NCBI GenBank assembly: GCA_045565995.1
Contig: JBJLEF010000004.1
Coordinates: 124,001 to 188,000, forward strand
Source of the DNA: UBA721 sp002705165
GTDB lineage: Bacteria; Planctomycetota; Planctomycetia; Pirellulales; Pirellulaceae
Length of the DNA stretch: 64,000 nt
Direction of reading: 5' to 3'
A program made the translations under genes and the position numbers. Shown here piece after piece: positions 1-9,752 of the stretch; positions within the stretch are counted from its first letter, which is position 1; each line of letters opens with the position of its first letter. Below the pieces are notes generated by a model, which made no database searches, was not told the DNA's origin, and saw only the letters and a program-made list of their open reading frames with translations.

Positions 1-450
1 CTCCGTGTGTATCGATTTAACGATCGTTATCTCGTCGGCTATGGATCCAATATGCGGGAGTATCTCATTTACATAAGTGCCATGTTTACCGCGTCGTTTG
101 AAATTAAACATTGGCGCCACGCAGGGGAAAGATTTTTGGCCGCTGGTCATGCCCGTCAGTCGCTGTCCATTACGAATTGACTCGGGTAATTCCTCACCAT
201 GAAATTCCCGCATTTTCGGCTTGTAGTCAAACATATCGATGTGAGAAGGGCCGCCGGAAAAGAAAAGATAGATGACGTGTTTAGCCTTTGGGCGGTAATG
301 GGTATTGAGTAGGGGATCAGCCGCGGAAATAATGCGTGCGCCGGAGCCGCTAAGGGCCGCCAGAGCAGCAGCTCCCAGACTTTTGCCTGCGTTGGTCAGG
401 AGATGACGACGAGTAAGATTCAGTTGGTATTGGTTAGCTGGATGCATCAT
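1..450 (-). CDS. DUF1501 family secreted protein (N-terminal part only)
   Basis: The reading frame is open from an ATG at 450 (a second ATG follows at 447) to the left edge, so only about 150 N-terminal residues are present. They begin with a twin-arginine-like leader (TRRHLLTNAGKSLGAAALAAL), followed by a block with FSGGPSHIDMFDYKPKM, typical of DUF1501 proteins, which belong to the alkaline-phosphatase/sulfatase-like fold. Planctomycetes usually pair DUF1501 genes with DUF1549/DUF1553 genes. Here the start codon lies 12 bases after the stop of such a partner, which indicates one transcript. The biochemical role of the family is not established. Export by the Tat system is inferred from the leader. 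Confidence 0.88.
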   Translation of the reverse strand, partial: MMHPANQYQLNLTRRHLLTNAGKSLGAAALAALSGSGARIISAADPLLNTHYRPKAKHVIYLFFSGGPSHIDMFDYKPKMREFHGEELPESIRNGQRLTGMTSGQKSFPCVAPMFNFKRRGKHGTYVNEILPHIGSIADEITIVKSIHTE

Positions 451-462
451 GCGTTTGTCTAT

Positions 463-3400
463 TTAGCCGCGAGTAATGGCGGCATCGAGGTTCAGTAAGA
501 GGTTGGAGAGCAAGGTTAGCGCTGCCTGAATTTCTTTCGGGATAGAAGCGTCACTTGGGTATTCTCCGATTTGGAGTAGTTTATCAGCAGCAGCTTTATC
601 GGAGCTAAATCGATCGAGTTCCTGTTCATAATAACGTCGCAACAGCGCAATCGTGGCGGCGTCTGCACTGCGGCCTGTTGCGAGGCGATAACCGTATGAA
701 ATTTGTGAATTGATTTCGGTACTGACCCCGTGCATCCGGTGGCCAAGTGCTCGAGCTGCTTCTAGATACTGCGGATCATTGAGGGTAACGAGTGCTTGTA
801 ATGGCGTATTCGTTCGGGGCCGCTGGACGACGCATTTCTCGCGACTGGGCACATCAAAAATCGTCATAGCCGGAGCCGGGGCGGACCTCTTCCAATAGGT
901 GTACATACTACGCCGATAGTTATTAGCACCCTTATCCTGTGTGAAACGAACGTTACCGCTCAGGCTAACTTCATTCCAAAGTCCAGCGGGTTGGTACGGT
1001 TTCACACCAGGACCACCCATCCGATTCGTTAGAAGGCCTCCGGCCGCGAGGGCACTATCGCGAATAAACTCCGCTTGCAACCGAAAGCGAGGCCCATGGG
1101 AATAAAAACGATTGAGTGGATCGATTGTTTTTACCTCAGCCGAAGCATGCGAAGATTGTCGATATGTCTCCGAGGTAACCATTAATCGGACTAGGTGTTT
1201 TAGATCCCAACCGGATTCCACAAACTCTACAGCTAGCCAATCGAGAAGTTCAGGATGGCTTGGGCTGTCTCCCTGAGATCCGAAATCCCCCGTTGTTTTT
1301 ACGATTCCGACCCCAAAGAACATTTGCCAAATGCGATTTACCGTAACCCGGCCCGTAAGCGGGTTGCGATCGTCTGTAATCCAGTCTGCGAGCCCCAATC
1401 GATTGGGAGATAGGCCGGTGATTCCGAGTTGTAGGACTTTGGGAATCGCGGGCATGACTTCTTTGTCTTTTTGGGGACTGGCGTAGTTGCCCCTATCCAA
1501 AATGAAAGTCGGACGCATTTTAGCCACGTCCCCCATTACCATGACGCTGGTAAGAGGTTTCTTTAGTTCGTCGATTACTTTTTGCTGGTTCGTGATCGAA
1601 GTGGTGTGATCAGCGAACATTTTGTCCTGAGAATAGAAACGCTGTCGAAGAACCTGTTGTTCTTCTAATGTGCGGTCTTTTTTGGACTTCTTCAGGATTG
1701 GTGTAATCGCGTCTTGTCCGGCGTCGAGCATTACCTCTTCCGCCCCTAAAGCTCGGCGGTAAATAGAGATTGAGTTGATTTCACCGCGATAGAAGAGTGA
1801 GGAGTCCCTTTTGCCGACTTTGAATGAAGTTTCGGCCTTAATCTCTTTGCTAAGTGAGTCTTGCTGGACAGTTAATTCCTGAGGAACGCCGTCGAAATAG
1901 ATTGCCAAACCACGCGCCTTTTGGGAGCCATCGTAGGTCACCATGACGTGTTGGTGTTTGTCCGGGGAAACTTTGTTCTTGGTTGAAACCTTAATGGCGT
2001 TGTCGGGCCATCGATGAACGATATGAACTTCAATGGCTCCGTTCGACAGTAAAAAGTCGTAACCCTTGAAACTGTTGCTATCTTTCATCCTGCTAAGTAT
2101 CGCGCCCGAAGAATTGTTGGGTGGTTTAATCGAGGCGCCGAACGAGAAACTGTCTGTACCCTCAAAGTTGGCAAATTCCGATCCGAAGTCAATATGACTT
2201 TTGCCGTCTAACTCGATGGCGTGACCGTCACTTCCGGAAGTCCATTTATTATTCCCGTTATAGGAACCGAGCGTGGGTGGATTGGTCCCAGTAGAAACCT
2301 GCTGGTCTTTTTGCTCCAGGAAGTCGATAAAAGCGTAACGCCCTTCAGGTATGATGGGCCCTTCGGCGGCCTCGATCGTTTTTTGGTCCAACCAAACTCG
2401 ATAAGCGTCTGTCGTTGAGGATTTGTATGTCTCAAGAGCCTCGTTTAGGAAGGCTAACTTTTTATTGGCTGAAGGAAGTTGGGCTGCTTTTCTAAGGTTG
2501 GGTACCTGGACGACAGGTGCTTCGTTCCCGCGTCGGCTTTGCATGCCTTTGTCAGAGGCTTGATTGAAGTACGCATATAACTGGTAGTATTCCTCCTGAC
2601 TGAAGGGATCGTATTTGTGGTCATGGCATTGAGCACATTCTAAAGTCATGCCTAACCACACGGTGGACGTCGTCTTTATTCGGTCAACAATATACTCCAC
2701 ACGATACTCTTCTGCGATGGCCCCCCCTTCGTCAGTCGTGCCGTGGTTTCGATTAAATCCGGAAGCGACGCGTTGATCGACAGAAGCATCTGGAATAAGA
2801 TCTCCGGCGATTTGTTCAATCGTGAAGTCTTTATACGACTTGTTACTATTAAAAGAGCGAATGACCCAGTCTCGCCAGGCCCACATGTCCCTGGGGCCGT
2901 CGGCGTGGAAGACGCTGGAGTCGCCGTAGCGAGCGGCATCCATCCAGTCGACGGCCATCCGTTCTCCATACCCGGGTGAATTGATGAGGCTATCGACGAG
3001 TGTTTCGTACGCTTCGGGGGAATTATCCGTCAGGAAAGCATCGATTTCCGCGATGGTCGGTGGTAATCCCGTAAGGTCTAAGGTCACGCGCCTAATAAGG
3101 ATTTCTTTTTCCGCGGTGGTATTGGGTTCTAGCCCCTGAACACGCATTTGTCGAAGGACGAATTTGTCAATTGCATTGTTTCCCCACTCCGTACTTTGGT
3201 GCAACGGTAACTTTGGCCGGATCGGTGCGTTAAAAGACCAATGTTCCTCGTACTCCGCACCCTGTGAAATCCACCGCCGAAGCAACTCGATCTGATCGTC
3301 TGTTAGATCCTTTTTAAGTGATGGCGGGGGCATGCGAAGGTCGCCGTCATTACTTTGAATTCGTTCAATTAAACCGCTCTTGTTTGGCGTTCCCGGGATA

Positions 3401-3618
3401 ATCGCGGCCGTGCCCATTCGCAGCGCTGTTGCTGACTCGAACTTGTCGAGTCGTAAATCAGCTTGGCGTTGCTCTTCGTCTGGTCCGTGACATTGATAAC
3501 AGTGATTGGTCAGAATCTGACGGATGTCTCGGTTGAAAGAAACGGTATCCTCGGCCTGAGCTTCAATGGTTACCAACAGTACGAGGAGTGTTAGATTTCG
3601 TTGTAATTGCTTTATCAT
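463..3618 (-). CDS. Secreted planctomycete cytochrome-type protein, PSCyt1-DUF1549-LamG-DUF1553
   Basis: A 1051-residue protein with a cleavable signal peptide (about 1-22). A PSCyt1 module follows, with CYQCH at 40-44 and the MPPP segment typical of it. DUF1549 spans about 145-350 and ends near a second CxxCH (CAQCH, about 326-330). A LamG/concanavalin-like insert lies at about 430-640 and DUF1553 at about 735-990, including NRIWQMFFGVGIV. The CxxCH motifs suggest covalent heme, but the exact function of the family is unknown. Large secreted proteins of this kind are expanded in Planctomycetota and have been associated with polysaccharide breakdown. The gene precedes the DUF1501 gene on the same strand. 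Confidence 0.93.
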   Translation of the reverse strand: MIKQLQRNLTLLVLLVTIEAQAEDTVSFNRDIRQILTNHCYQCHGPDEEQRQADLRLDKFESATALRMGTAAIIPGTPNKSGLIERIQSNDGDLRMPPPSLKKDLTDDQIELLRRWISQGAEYEEHWSFNAPIRPKLPLHQSTEWGNNAIDKFVLRQMRVQGLEPNTTAEKEILIRRVTLDLTGLPPTIAEIDAFLTDNSPEAYETLVDSLINSPGYGERMAVDWMDAARYGDSSVFHADGPRDMWAWRDWVIRSFNSNKSYKDFTIEQIAGDLIPDASVDQRVASGFNRNHGTTDEGGAIAEEYRVEYIVDRIKTTSTVWLGMTLECAQCHDHKYDPFSQEEYYQLYAYFNQASDKGMQSRRGNEAPVVQVPNLRKAAQLPSANKKLAFLNEALETYKSSTTDAYRVWLDQKTIEAAEGPIIPEGRYAFIDFLEQKDQQVSTGTNPPTLGSYNGNNKWTSGSDGHAIELDGKSHIDFGSEFANFEGTDSFSFGASIKPPNNSSGAILSRMKDSNSFKGYDFLLSNGAIEVHIVHRWPDNAIKVSTKNKVSPDKHQHVMVTYDGSQKARGLAIYFDGVPQELTVQQDSLSKEIKAETSFKVGKRDSSLFYRGEINSISIYRRALGAEEVMLDAGQDAITPILKKSKKDRTLEEQQVLRQRFYSQDKMFADHTTSITNQQKVIDELKKPLTSVMVMGDVAKMRPTFILDRGNYASPQKDKEVMPAIPKVLQLGITGLSPNRLGLADWITDDRNPLTGRVTVNRIWQMFFGVGIVKTTGDFGSQGDSPSHPELLDWLAVEFVESGWDLKHLVRLMVTSETYRQSSHASAEVKTIDPLNRFYSHGPRFRLQAEFIRDSALAAGGLLTNRMGGPGVKPYQPAGLWNEVSLSGNVRFTQDKGANNYRRSMYTYWKRSAPAPAMTIFDVPSREKCVVQRPRTNTPLQALVTLNDPQYLEAARALGHRMHGVSTEINSQISYGYRLATGRSADAATIALLRRYYEQELDRFSSDKAAADKLLQIGEYPSDASIPKEIQAALTLLSNLLLNLDAAITRG

Positions 3619-3764
3619 TGTCCAGAAATGTCGTATTAGCGGATTCGGTCAATAGATTAGGGTATGGGATTCAGGGACGTATTATATACTAGGTCTGAGG
3701 TTTGAGTTAATTGCAACAAGAACTCTGGTTAAGACTATAACGATATGGATGAAAAGGCAAAAAC

Positions 3765-4376
3765 ATGAACATCCCCTCACATCTCCTCGAAGATGAAAAG
3801 CGACAAATCAATTACCCAAAATCTCTTTTTACGTGGATTAGCGTTGGGGCGGCTGGCGTGACACTGGTGCCCTTTGTATTTTTCGTGATGGATTTTATTG
3901 ATCGCATGTCTAATCGCAACAAGTTCCTTGATTTTCTAGGCGAGAGCCAGACGGGCGCTTTGGACGGCACACAGGACTTTCTTGCGTATGTCTTGACTCT
4001 GTTGTTAGGCATTATTGTTGTTGGAACACTCGTTGGTATGGTCGGAGCGATTATTATCGTTGCGAATTATAACAAGGAAAGCGGCTTCGTGGTTGTACGG
4101 TTCGGGATGGGCGCGGCCTTAGGTTGTCAAGGAATTTTGATAATCTGTACCTGCGTCGTTTGGATAGCAAATGCCCTAGCTCTTTATAATGGTGACAAGC
4201 TCGATGAGGACGGAGTTCGGATTGTGGCTACCTCGGAATTGATGATGGAGATGTCGACGAGAATTTTCGGGAATTCCGGGATTGTTTTGGGCGTCTGGAC
4301 GCTTTTGCCGTTACTTTTTATCGCGTTGCTATTCGCTGAGAAAGACCTTGACCGACGAGTGGTTAAACACGTGTAG
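3765..4376 (+). CDS. Hypothetical four-helix membrane protein
   Basis: A 203-residue protein of no family I recognise. Four hydrophobic stretches are visible at roughly 23-45, 71-98, 107-140 and 172-192. The soluble loop between the first two is polar and includes a Met-Ser-Asn-Arg-Asn-Lys run. The N-terminus carries charged residues and the last residues are basic (DRRVVKHV), which would favour a cytoplasmic tail. It stands alone, divergent from the DUF1549 gene and convergent with the SMP-30-like gene. Membrane location is well supported; the function is unknown. Confidence 0.75.
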   Translation: MNIPSHLLEDEKRQINYPKSLFTWISVGAAGVTLVPFVFFVMDFIDRMSNRNKFLDFLGESQTGALDGTQDFLAYVLTLLLGIIVVGTLVGMVGAIIIVANYNKESGFVVVRFGMGAALGCQGILIICTCVVWIANALALYNGDKLDEDGVRIVATSELMMEMSTRIFGNSGIVLGVWTLLPLLFIALLFAEKDLDRRVVKHV

Positions 4377-4416
4377 CATAGGAATGTCGAGGCAGGCTTT
4401 AAGGGTTGTTCAAGAC

Positions 4417-5292
4417 CTATTTGGTGGGAGCTATCTTAAAAGCGGTCAACGTGTTGTCCTTCATGTGAGGGAGAATGAGGATCTTTTTTCTAGGTAGGTA
4501 GGCGAGGTCGGCTGAGCCGGTATCGTATTTCATGACCTGTGTGACATCTCCGTGTGAACAGATGTGCATAACCGTGCCGGCGATCCAGTCAGTTAGAAAG
4601 AACCCGCCTTTACCATCTACTTCGATCCCATCAAGATGACCAGTAGGTTCGTCGGTTACCAAGTGTTTTTCTTTTGTCTTAATGTCGATATAGAAGAAAC
4701 GTCCCAGTTGCTTGGTGGTGAAATCATCAGGGTTGAATCCTGTTCCCCAGCCGCCACAGTAAAGGCGATCCCCGACGGCTAATAAGCCGTTGGGATGCTC
4801 CAAATGCTCACCTTCATCGAAGACACTTACCTTCGAATTTATTATTTGATAGATGCGGCTATTGAGCATATCCGAAACATACACGATGCCGTTTTCGTCC
4901 GTCGCGAGGTCATTAAGAAAGCCGGAATCGTCGATGACATGACGCGCCACTTCTTTGCCAGTCTCAATATCCACTCCGACGACAGTATCAATATCCGAAA
5001 TCCAGAGTGTCCCGGCGTGACTCCGAAGTCCTTTAGGGGCATTCAGACCGGCGAACCATTGTTGTTCGATGACATCGCCCTTCAGGTCGATTTTAGAGAT
5101 ATATCCATTGCCGTCCCTCTCTTTGCCTGGGCCGTTTACGTTTGAAAGGAACAGATAGCCGGAGTCTTCGTCGTAAAAGCAGCTTTCGGGGTTTAAGAGA
5201 CCTTCAGCTACCTGCCATCGTATCGGATACTCGCCAGCATTGATTGTGTTGACGAGGATAAGACAAGCTGTCAGTGCCAGAATTGTTTTCAT
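4417..5292 (-). CDS. Secreted SMP-30/gluconolactonase-like beta-propeller protein
   Basis: A 291-residue protein with a signal peptide (about 1-19, ending INAG). Blade-like repeats follow, of the type NGYISKIDLKG, GTLWISDIDTVVGVD, NGIVYVSDMLNSRIYQI, PNGLLAVGDRLYCGG and LDGIEVDGKGGFFLTDW. This pattern fits the SMP-30/gluconolactonase/LRE-like or NHL propeller families, which bind metals and often hydrolyse lactones. The substrate cannot be read from the sequence. Export to the periplasm or paryphoplasm is inferred from the signal peptide. The gene appears monocistronic and converges with the upstream membrane-protein gene. Confidence 0.82.
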   Translation of the reverse strand: MKTILALTACLILVNTINAGEYPIRWQVAEGLLNPESCFYDEDSGYLFLSNVNGPGKERDGNGYISKIDLKGDVIEQQWFAGLNAPKGLRSHAGTLWISDIDTVVGVDIETGKEVARHVIDDSGFLNDLATDENGIVYVSDMLNSRIYQIINSKVSVFDEGEHLEHPNGLLAVGDRLYCGGWGTGFNPDDFTTKQLGRFFYIDIKTKEKHLVTDEPTGHLDGIEVDGKGGFFLTDWIAGTVMHICSHGDVTQVMKYDTGSADLAYLPRKKILILPHMKDNTLTAFKIAPTK

Positions 5293-5393
5293 AACCGCCG
5301 AGTACCTTGTATGAGAGTTCTTTTGGGTCTGTACTTATTCTAACAGACTATTCTAACAAGGAGTATTGATGTCTTTCAACGACGGGCGGTAGG

Positions 5394-6026
5394 TTAGGGA
5401 TTGTTACGAATTTTCCTATACCAATCGGGCAGAGGCCTCGTCCTCGGTGTGGAACTGGGATGCGCGTTAGATGTAGCTCTTTGTACACGGCCGTGATGGG
5501 TCTGACCTAGTCCTGCCGGGTACTGGTAAGACGGTGCCTGATAATAAGCTCCGTTTCGTAGGTTGTAGTTGTAAACTGGGCCGATCGATGAAAAAATTGG
5601 ATTTAGGTTCATGCGGACATGGCGACGGTCCGGACTGATGACGGCGTTCGCATTGAGTTGCACACCTTGAGGAAACCATTGAACGATTGGAGCATAAGCA
5701 ATGCGTGGTTGATTAAAACCCAAGGCCATCATCCCAAATGGTAGATTGGCGAGAGCATTCTGTTGCATCCAGAGTTGTTGTAGTATCCATTGTTGCCGGA
5801 GACTCTGTGAGATTAGTCTTTGACGTTGGAGCAGGAATTGGCGTTGATGAGGATTGAGTAGATTCATAAGCCCATTAATTTGATTAGCGGGCATCGCGTT
5901 GACTTGATTGACCCAGCGTTGCCAATCATTAACATGGTTAAACATGGGGCGGGCAGCGAACTGAATTACTTCACGCTGAGCTTGAAATTGGGCTTCATGG
6001 ATCAACCCTTCGAGTTTCCGGTCCAA
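5394..6026 (-). CDS. Hypothetical Gln/Asn-rich secreted protein, apparent 5' frameshift
   Basis: The main frame encodes about 210 residues from a TTG at 6026. It is rich in Gln, Asn, Arg and Tyr, with stretches such as RQQWILQQLWMQQNALA and a C-terminal proline/arginine tail. No known domain was recognised. No good start exists in this frame: it is open upstream only to a stop at about 6066-6068. An ATG at 6102 in the frame one base away opens a clean signal peptide (KLFPFVNLVILSLFSVSS) that runs out just where the main frame begins. Joining the two frames by removing one base between about 6040 and 6066 gives a normal exported protein. The gene is therefore either damaged, misassembled, or starts at the TTG. 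Confidence 0.6.
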   Translation of the reverse strand: MDRKLEGLIHEAQFQAQREVIQFAARPMFNHVNDWQRWVNQVNAMPANQINGLMNLLNPHQRQFLLQRQRLISQSLRQQWILQQLWMQQNALANLPFGMMALGFNQPRIAYAPIVQWFPQGVQLNANAVISPDRRHVRMNLNPIFSSIGPVYNYNLRNGAYYQAPSYQYPAGLGQTHHGRVQRATSNAHPSSTPRTRPLPDWYRKIRNNP

Positions 6027-6276
6027 CGCCTCTTCGCCTCTGGATTGAAGACACGGAGAACAAACTCAGGATGACTAGATTTACAAAAGGGAAGAGTTTC
6101 ATAGGATGTATGATCCTAATTTGGGAGCGGTAGTGTACGAATGTCCGAGAAGGATGCTAATGCTATGCCAAACCGCGACAATAGAGATTGCTTAGTAAAT
6201 GTACTCGACCTAGGTGAGAACTCTGTACTCAAAATGATCGCACGTGTAATCGAATTTGTGAGCCCGTGATTTCAGC

Positions 6277-7032
6277 TTAGGTGGTCGGGCCGACCTTAGA
6301 ACGGATAAATTCTCTATTTAAGGTTGCGATATTGTCCGTACTTATGCTTTTCGGGCAAGCTGCTTCGCACTCACCGTAATTCGTGCAGGAACCGAAACCC
6401 TCCTCATCCATAGTAGTCACCATCGAATGTACACGCTCTCGACGCTCCGCATCTCCTTGGGGTAAGTGGGCTAAATGTGACACTTTGGCTGATACGAAGA
6501 GCATCGCGGATGCGTTTTTGCACGCCGCAACACAAGCGCCGCATCCAATACAGGCGGCTGCATCGAACGCGGTGTCGGCGTCCGGTTTTGGCACAGCGTT
6601 AGCATTAGCGTCCGGAGCGTTGCCGGTGTTAACGGAGACAAATCCCCCGGATTGAATGATGCGGTCAAAACCGCTTCGATCCACGACGCAGTCTTTGATG
6701 ATAGGGAATGCTTTGGCGCGGAATGGTTCTATGTCAATTTCAGAAATGTCGCTAGCTTCAAAACTCCGCATGTGAAGTTGACAGGTGGTGGTGGTTTCAG
6801 GCCCGTGCGATTGCCCATTGATGACCAACGAGCAAGATCCACATATTCCTTCTCTGCAGTCGTGATCGAAAGCAACAGGTTCTTTGCCCTGTTCCTCGAG
6901 ATCTTCGTTGAGATGGTCGAGCATTTCTAGAAACGACATATCACCGTCGATTCCCTTCACGACGTGCCGTTCCATATGTCCATTTGCATTAGGTCCGCTT
7001 TGGCGCCAGATTTTAACCTTGTATGTTGCCAT
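6277..7032 (-). CDS. sdhB: Succinate dehydrogenase/fumarate reductase iron-sulfur subunit
   Basis: A 251-residue SdhB. The N-terminal 2Fe-2S ferredoxin domain carries CREGICGSC and a downstream Cys in TTTCQLH. The C-terminal domain has CIGCGACVAAC and a second cluster motif, SCTNYGECEAACP, for the 4Fe-4S and 3Fe-4S centres. It passes electrons from FAD in SdhA to the membrane subunit and quinone in the TCA cycle. The gene follows sdhA with only one base between them, in the order sdhC-sdhA-sdhB. A single membrane subunit and this order match the b558-type (B-type) complex known from Bacillus, Bacteroidetes and Wolinella. Confidence 0.97.
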   Translation of the reverse strand: MATYKVKIWRQSGPNANGHMERHVVKGIDGDMSFLEMLDHLNEDLEEQGKEPVAFDHDCREGICGSCSLVINGQSHGPETTTTCQLHMRSFEASDISEIDIEPFRAKAFPIIKDCVVDRSGFDRIIQSGGFVSVNTGNAPDANANAVPKPDADTAFDAAACIGCGACVAACKNASAMLFVSAKVSHLAHLPQGDAERRERVHSMVTTMDEEGFGSCTNYGECEAACPKSISTDNIATLNREFIRSKVGPTT

Positions 7033-7033
7033 C

Positions 7034-8953
7034 TTATTTGTAACTCCGCGTTGCGAGTTTTACGTTTTGAAATTCTAGCTCTTCCTGGTGACGTATGGGG
7101 GCCTCATCGTCCCCTGTATATTCCCAGACTGCGGAATGACAAAAGTCTTCATCGTTACGCAGTGCTTCGCCTTCTGAGGTTTGATGCTCTGAGCGGAAGT
7201 GACCACCCGCTGATTCCTCCCGGGCCAGGGCATCCCGGCACATGAGTTCCCCAAATTCAAGAAAGTCCGCGACGCGGCCTGCTTTTTCAAGCGAGACATT
7301 AAGGGTGTCAGCACCGCCGTTAACCTTGACGTTTGACCAAAATTCACGGCGAAGTCTTGGGATCTCTTCAATGGCGGACTCAAGCCCGCTCTTAGTACGG
7401 CTCATACCGCAGTTTTCCCACATGATGCGACCCAGTTCTTTGTGAAAAGAATCGGCAGTCCGTTTTCCATTAATATTCAATAGTGTATTAACTCGCGTTT
7501 TCACAGCCTCCTCAGCTTCTACGAAAGCCTGATCTTCAATGGGCATGCGTTCGGGATTCGAACCCAAAGTTGCCAAATAGTCTGCAATTGTTTGTGGCAG
7601 GACGAAGTACCCGTCAGCGAGACCCTGCATCAGGGCACTGGCACCTAACCGATTCGCCCCGTGGTCGGAGAAATTAGCTTCGCCAATGACGTAGAGGCCT
7701 TTAATATTACTCATTAAATTGTAATCAACCCACAAACCACCCATGGTGTAGTGTACCGCCGGATAAATTCGCATAGGATTCTTATAAGGATTTTCCGCCG
7801 TGATACGTTCATACATATCAAATAAGTTCCCGTATCGGGCGCTAATGGTATCCTCACCGAGCCGGTTGATGGCATCGCGAAAATCAAGATATACTCCTAG
7901 TCCTGTATTACCTACCCCGCGACCCTCATCACAAACTTCTTTTGCACTACGCGAAGCGATGTCTCTCGGGGCTAGGTTGCCGAAGGATGGATACTTTCGT
8001 TCAAGATAATAGTCCCTTTCCTCTTCCGGGATTTCGCCGGGCTTGCGTTGATCGCCCATTTCCTGCGGTACCCAGACACGTCCGTCATTTCGAAGGCTTT
8101 CTGACATTAGAGTGAGTTTAGATTGGTGGTCACCGCTTACCGGTATGCAAGTGGGGTGAATCTGTGTGTAGCAAGGGTTGGCGAATCCCGCCCCCTTTTT
8201 GTATGCCCGGTAGGCTGCTGTTACGTTACAGCCCATGGCATTGGTGGACAGGTAAAAGACATTTCCATAACCGCCGGTGGCAAGGACAACGGCATCTGCC
8301 GCATGACTCTCTACTTGGCCGGTAACAAGATTTCGGACAATGACACCTTTGGCAACATTGTCCGCGACAACGACGTCGAGCATTTCTGAACGAGTATGCA
8401 TACGAACCGAGCCAGCTGCTATCTGTCGGCTCAAGGCCTGATAAGCACCAATCAATAATTGTTGGCCGGTTTGTCCCCGCGCATAAAAAGTCCTAGATAC
8501 CTGAGCGCCACCAAAAGAACGGTTCCCAAGTAGTCCACCATAATCCCTAGCGAAAGGCACTCCCTGAGCAACACAATGGTCAATGATTTGATTGCTGATT
8601 TCTGCCAGGCGGTAGACATTCGCTTCACGGGAACGAAAATCTCCACCCTTGACGGTATCGTAGAATAAACGATAGATGCTATCGCCGTCGCCGGGATAGT
8701 TTTTGGCAGCATTGATTCCGCCTTGGGCCGCAATGCTGTGGGCCCTGCGGGGGCTATCCTGAAAACAATAGCAATCCACGTTGTAGCCAAGTTCGCCCAT
8801 TGTCGCGGCAGCGGAGGCTCCGGCAAGCCCAGAGCCAATGATGATTACCTTGTATTTCCGCTTATTAGCTGGATTCACAAGCTTCATCGCCATTTTATGA
8901 TTGGCCCATTTGTCCTGAATAGGACCTTCTGGAATGTTTGCATCTAATTTCAT
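7034..8953 (-). CDS. sdhA: Succinate dehydrogenase/fumarate reductase flavoprotein subunit
   Basis: A 639-residue catalytic subunit. An FAD-binding GSGLAGASAAA motif occurs near residue 41. The covalent-flavin histidine block HSIAAQGGINAA follows, then the substrate-site segment with HPTCIP. The family signature around HYTMGGLWVD and the C-terminal domain of about 150 residues are both present. It oxidises succinate to fumarate on the inner face of the membrane. The length is typical for the B-type enzyme. The gene lies between sdhC and sdhB, and the tight spacing to sdhB indicates cotranscription and probably coupled translation. Confidence 0.97.
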   Translation of the reverse strand: MKLDANIPEGPIQDKWANHKMAMKLVNPANKRKYKVIIIGSGLAGASAAATMGELGYNVDCYCFQDSPRRAHSIAAQGGINAAKNYPGDGDSIYRLFYDTVKGGDFRSREANVYRLAEISNQIIDHCVAQGVPFARDYGGLLGNRSFGGAQVSRTFYARGQTGQQLLIGAYQALSRQIAAGSVRMHTRSEMLDVVVADNVAKGVIVRNLVTGQVESHAADAVVLATGGYGNVFYLSTNAMGCNVTAAYRAYKKGAGFANPCYTQIHPTCIPVSGDHQSKLTLMSESLRNDGRVWVPQEMGDQRKPGEIPEEERDYYLERKYPSFGNLAPRDIASRSAKEVCDEGRGVGNTGLGVYLDFRDAINRLGEDTISARYGNLFDMYERITAENPYKNPMRIYPAVHYTMGGLWVDYNLMSNIKGLYVIGEANFSDHGANRLGASALMQGLADGYFVLPQTIADYLATLGSNPERMPIEDQAFVEAEEAVKTRVNTLLNINGKRTADSFHKELGRIMWENCGMSRTKSGLESAIEEIPRLRREFWSNVKVNGGADTLNVSLEKAGRVADFLEFGELMCRDALAREESAGGHFRSEHQTSEGEALRNDEDFCHSAVWEYTGDDEAPIRHQEELEFQNVKLATRSYK

Positions 8954-9005
8954 GTGTGAAAGACTGTCCAGAAAGAGTTGTTAGTTGAATTTGATTAGTA
9001 ATCTC

Positions 9006-9725
9006 TTAGGAGATGATACCAGCGAGGACGCAAACAGGGATGGAGATGTTGCCAAGGGCAATCACCACAGCCAATAGGAGTCCAGCCTTGCTGATGCCAG
9101 ATTTAGTTGAGTTGATGCGAAGACCGAGGGTTTGCATTGCACTAGAGGCGCCGTGATAAATATGTGCGGCTAGTGCCAGTTGGGCGACGATATAAATCGC
9201 AGCGACAAGAGGATTGCTGAACCCCTGAATGACCATTGCCTTCACGTCGATGAGGTCATTTCCTTGGATGGGTGTGTGTTCCGGACTGATCGTGAAATGC
9301 AGTAAGTGGTAGATTACGAACAAGAGAATCATCATGCCGGTATGGATCATAAAGCGACTGGCGGTGGTTGCCGTTTCGTATGCATAACCATGAACGTAAC
9401 GTTCGCCGATAGCACGGATTTGTATCTCATTGGAAGACAAGTCTCCCCTCGCCTTTGCATTGCGGCGTGTCAATGCAATCGTCAGGCCTACATGGCACAC
9501 GAATACGCTGAGAAGTCCAATTCGGGCAACCCACAAGAGAGGGCCCATACTCTTCAGTTTATGAGCGTATTCATTCAGCTCTTCTCCAGGCAGAAAAATC
9601 TGTAGGTTTCCCAGCATATGGGCGATGACGAAGAGAATTAACGCCATTCCTGTTAGTGCCACGAGCATTTTGGCGCCAACGGTCGTGATACCGCCAGGTA
9701 CAGAACTACTTGAGTTGGAACTCAT
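9006..9725 (-). CDS. sdhC: Succinate dehydrogenase cytochrome b subunit (single-subunit b558 type)
   Basis: A 239-residue integral membrane protein with five hydrophobic segments. Conserved histidines occur in segments such as ALILFVIAHMLGNLQIF, FVCHVGLTI, HTGMMILLFVIYHLLHF and AAHIYHGASSA, and are candidates for ligands of two b hemes. This matches the cytochrome b558 family of succinate:quinone reductases that work without a separate SdhD. It anchors SdhAB and reduces quinone. It is the first gene of sdhCAB. An inverted repeat overlaps its ribosome-binding region and is listed separately. Confidence 0.94.
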   Translation of the reverse strand: MSSNSSSSVPGGITTVGAKMLVALTGMALILFVIAHMLGNLQIFLPGEELNEYAHKLKSMGPLLWVARIGLLSVFVCHVGLTIALTRRNAKARGDLSSNEIQIRAIGERYVHGYAYETATTASRFMIHTGMMILLFVIYHLLHFTISPEHTPIQGNDLIDVKAMVIQGFSNPLVAAIYIVAQLALAAHIYHGASSAMQTLGLRINSTKSGISKAGLLLAVVIALGNISIPVCVLAGIIS

Positions 9726-9752
9726 TTAACTTTTCAATCCATGGAAGTTAAA
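9725..9752 (-). promoter_or_regulatory. Inverted repeat over the sdhC translation start
   Basis: The arms TTTAACTT (9725-9732) and AAGTTAAA (9745-9752) are perfect 8-base complements separated by 12 bases. They end at the A of the sdhC ATG. In the mRNA a hairpin would enclose the ribosome-binding region. It could control translation of the sdh operon or be a DNA operator. No other evidence supports a role. Confidence 0.3.
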
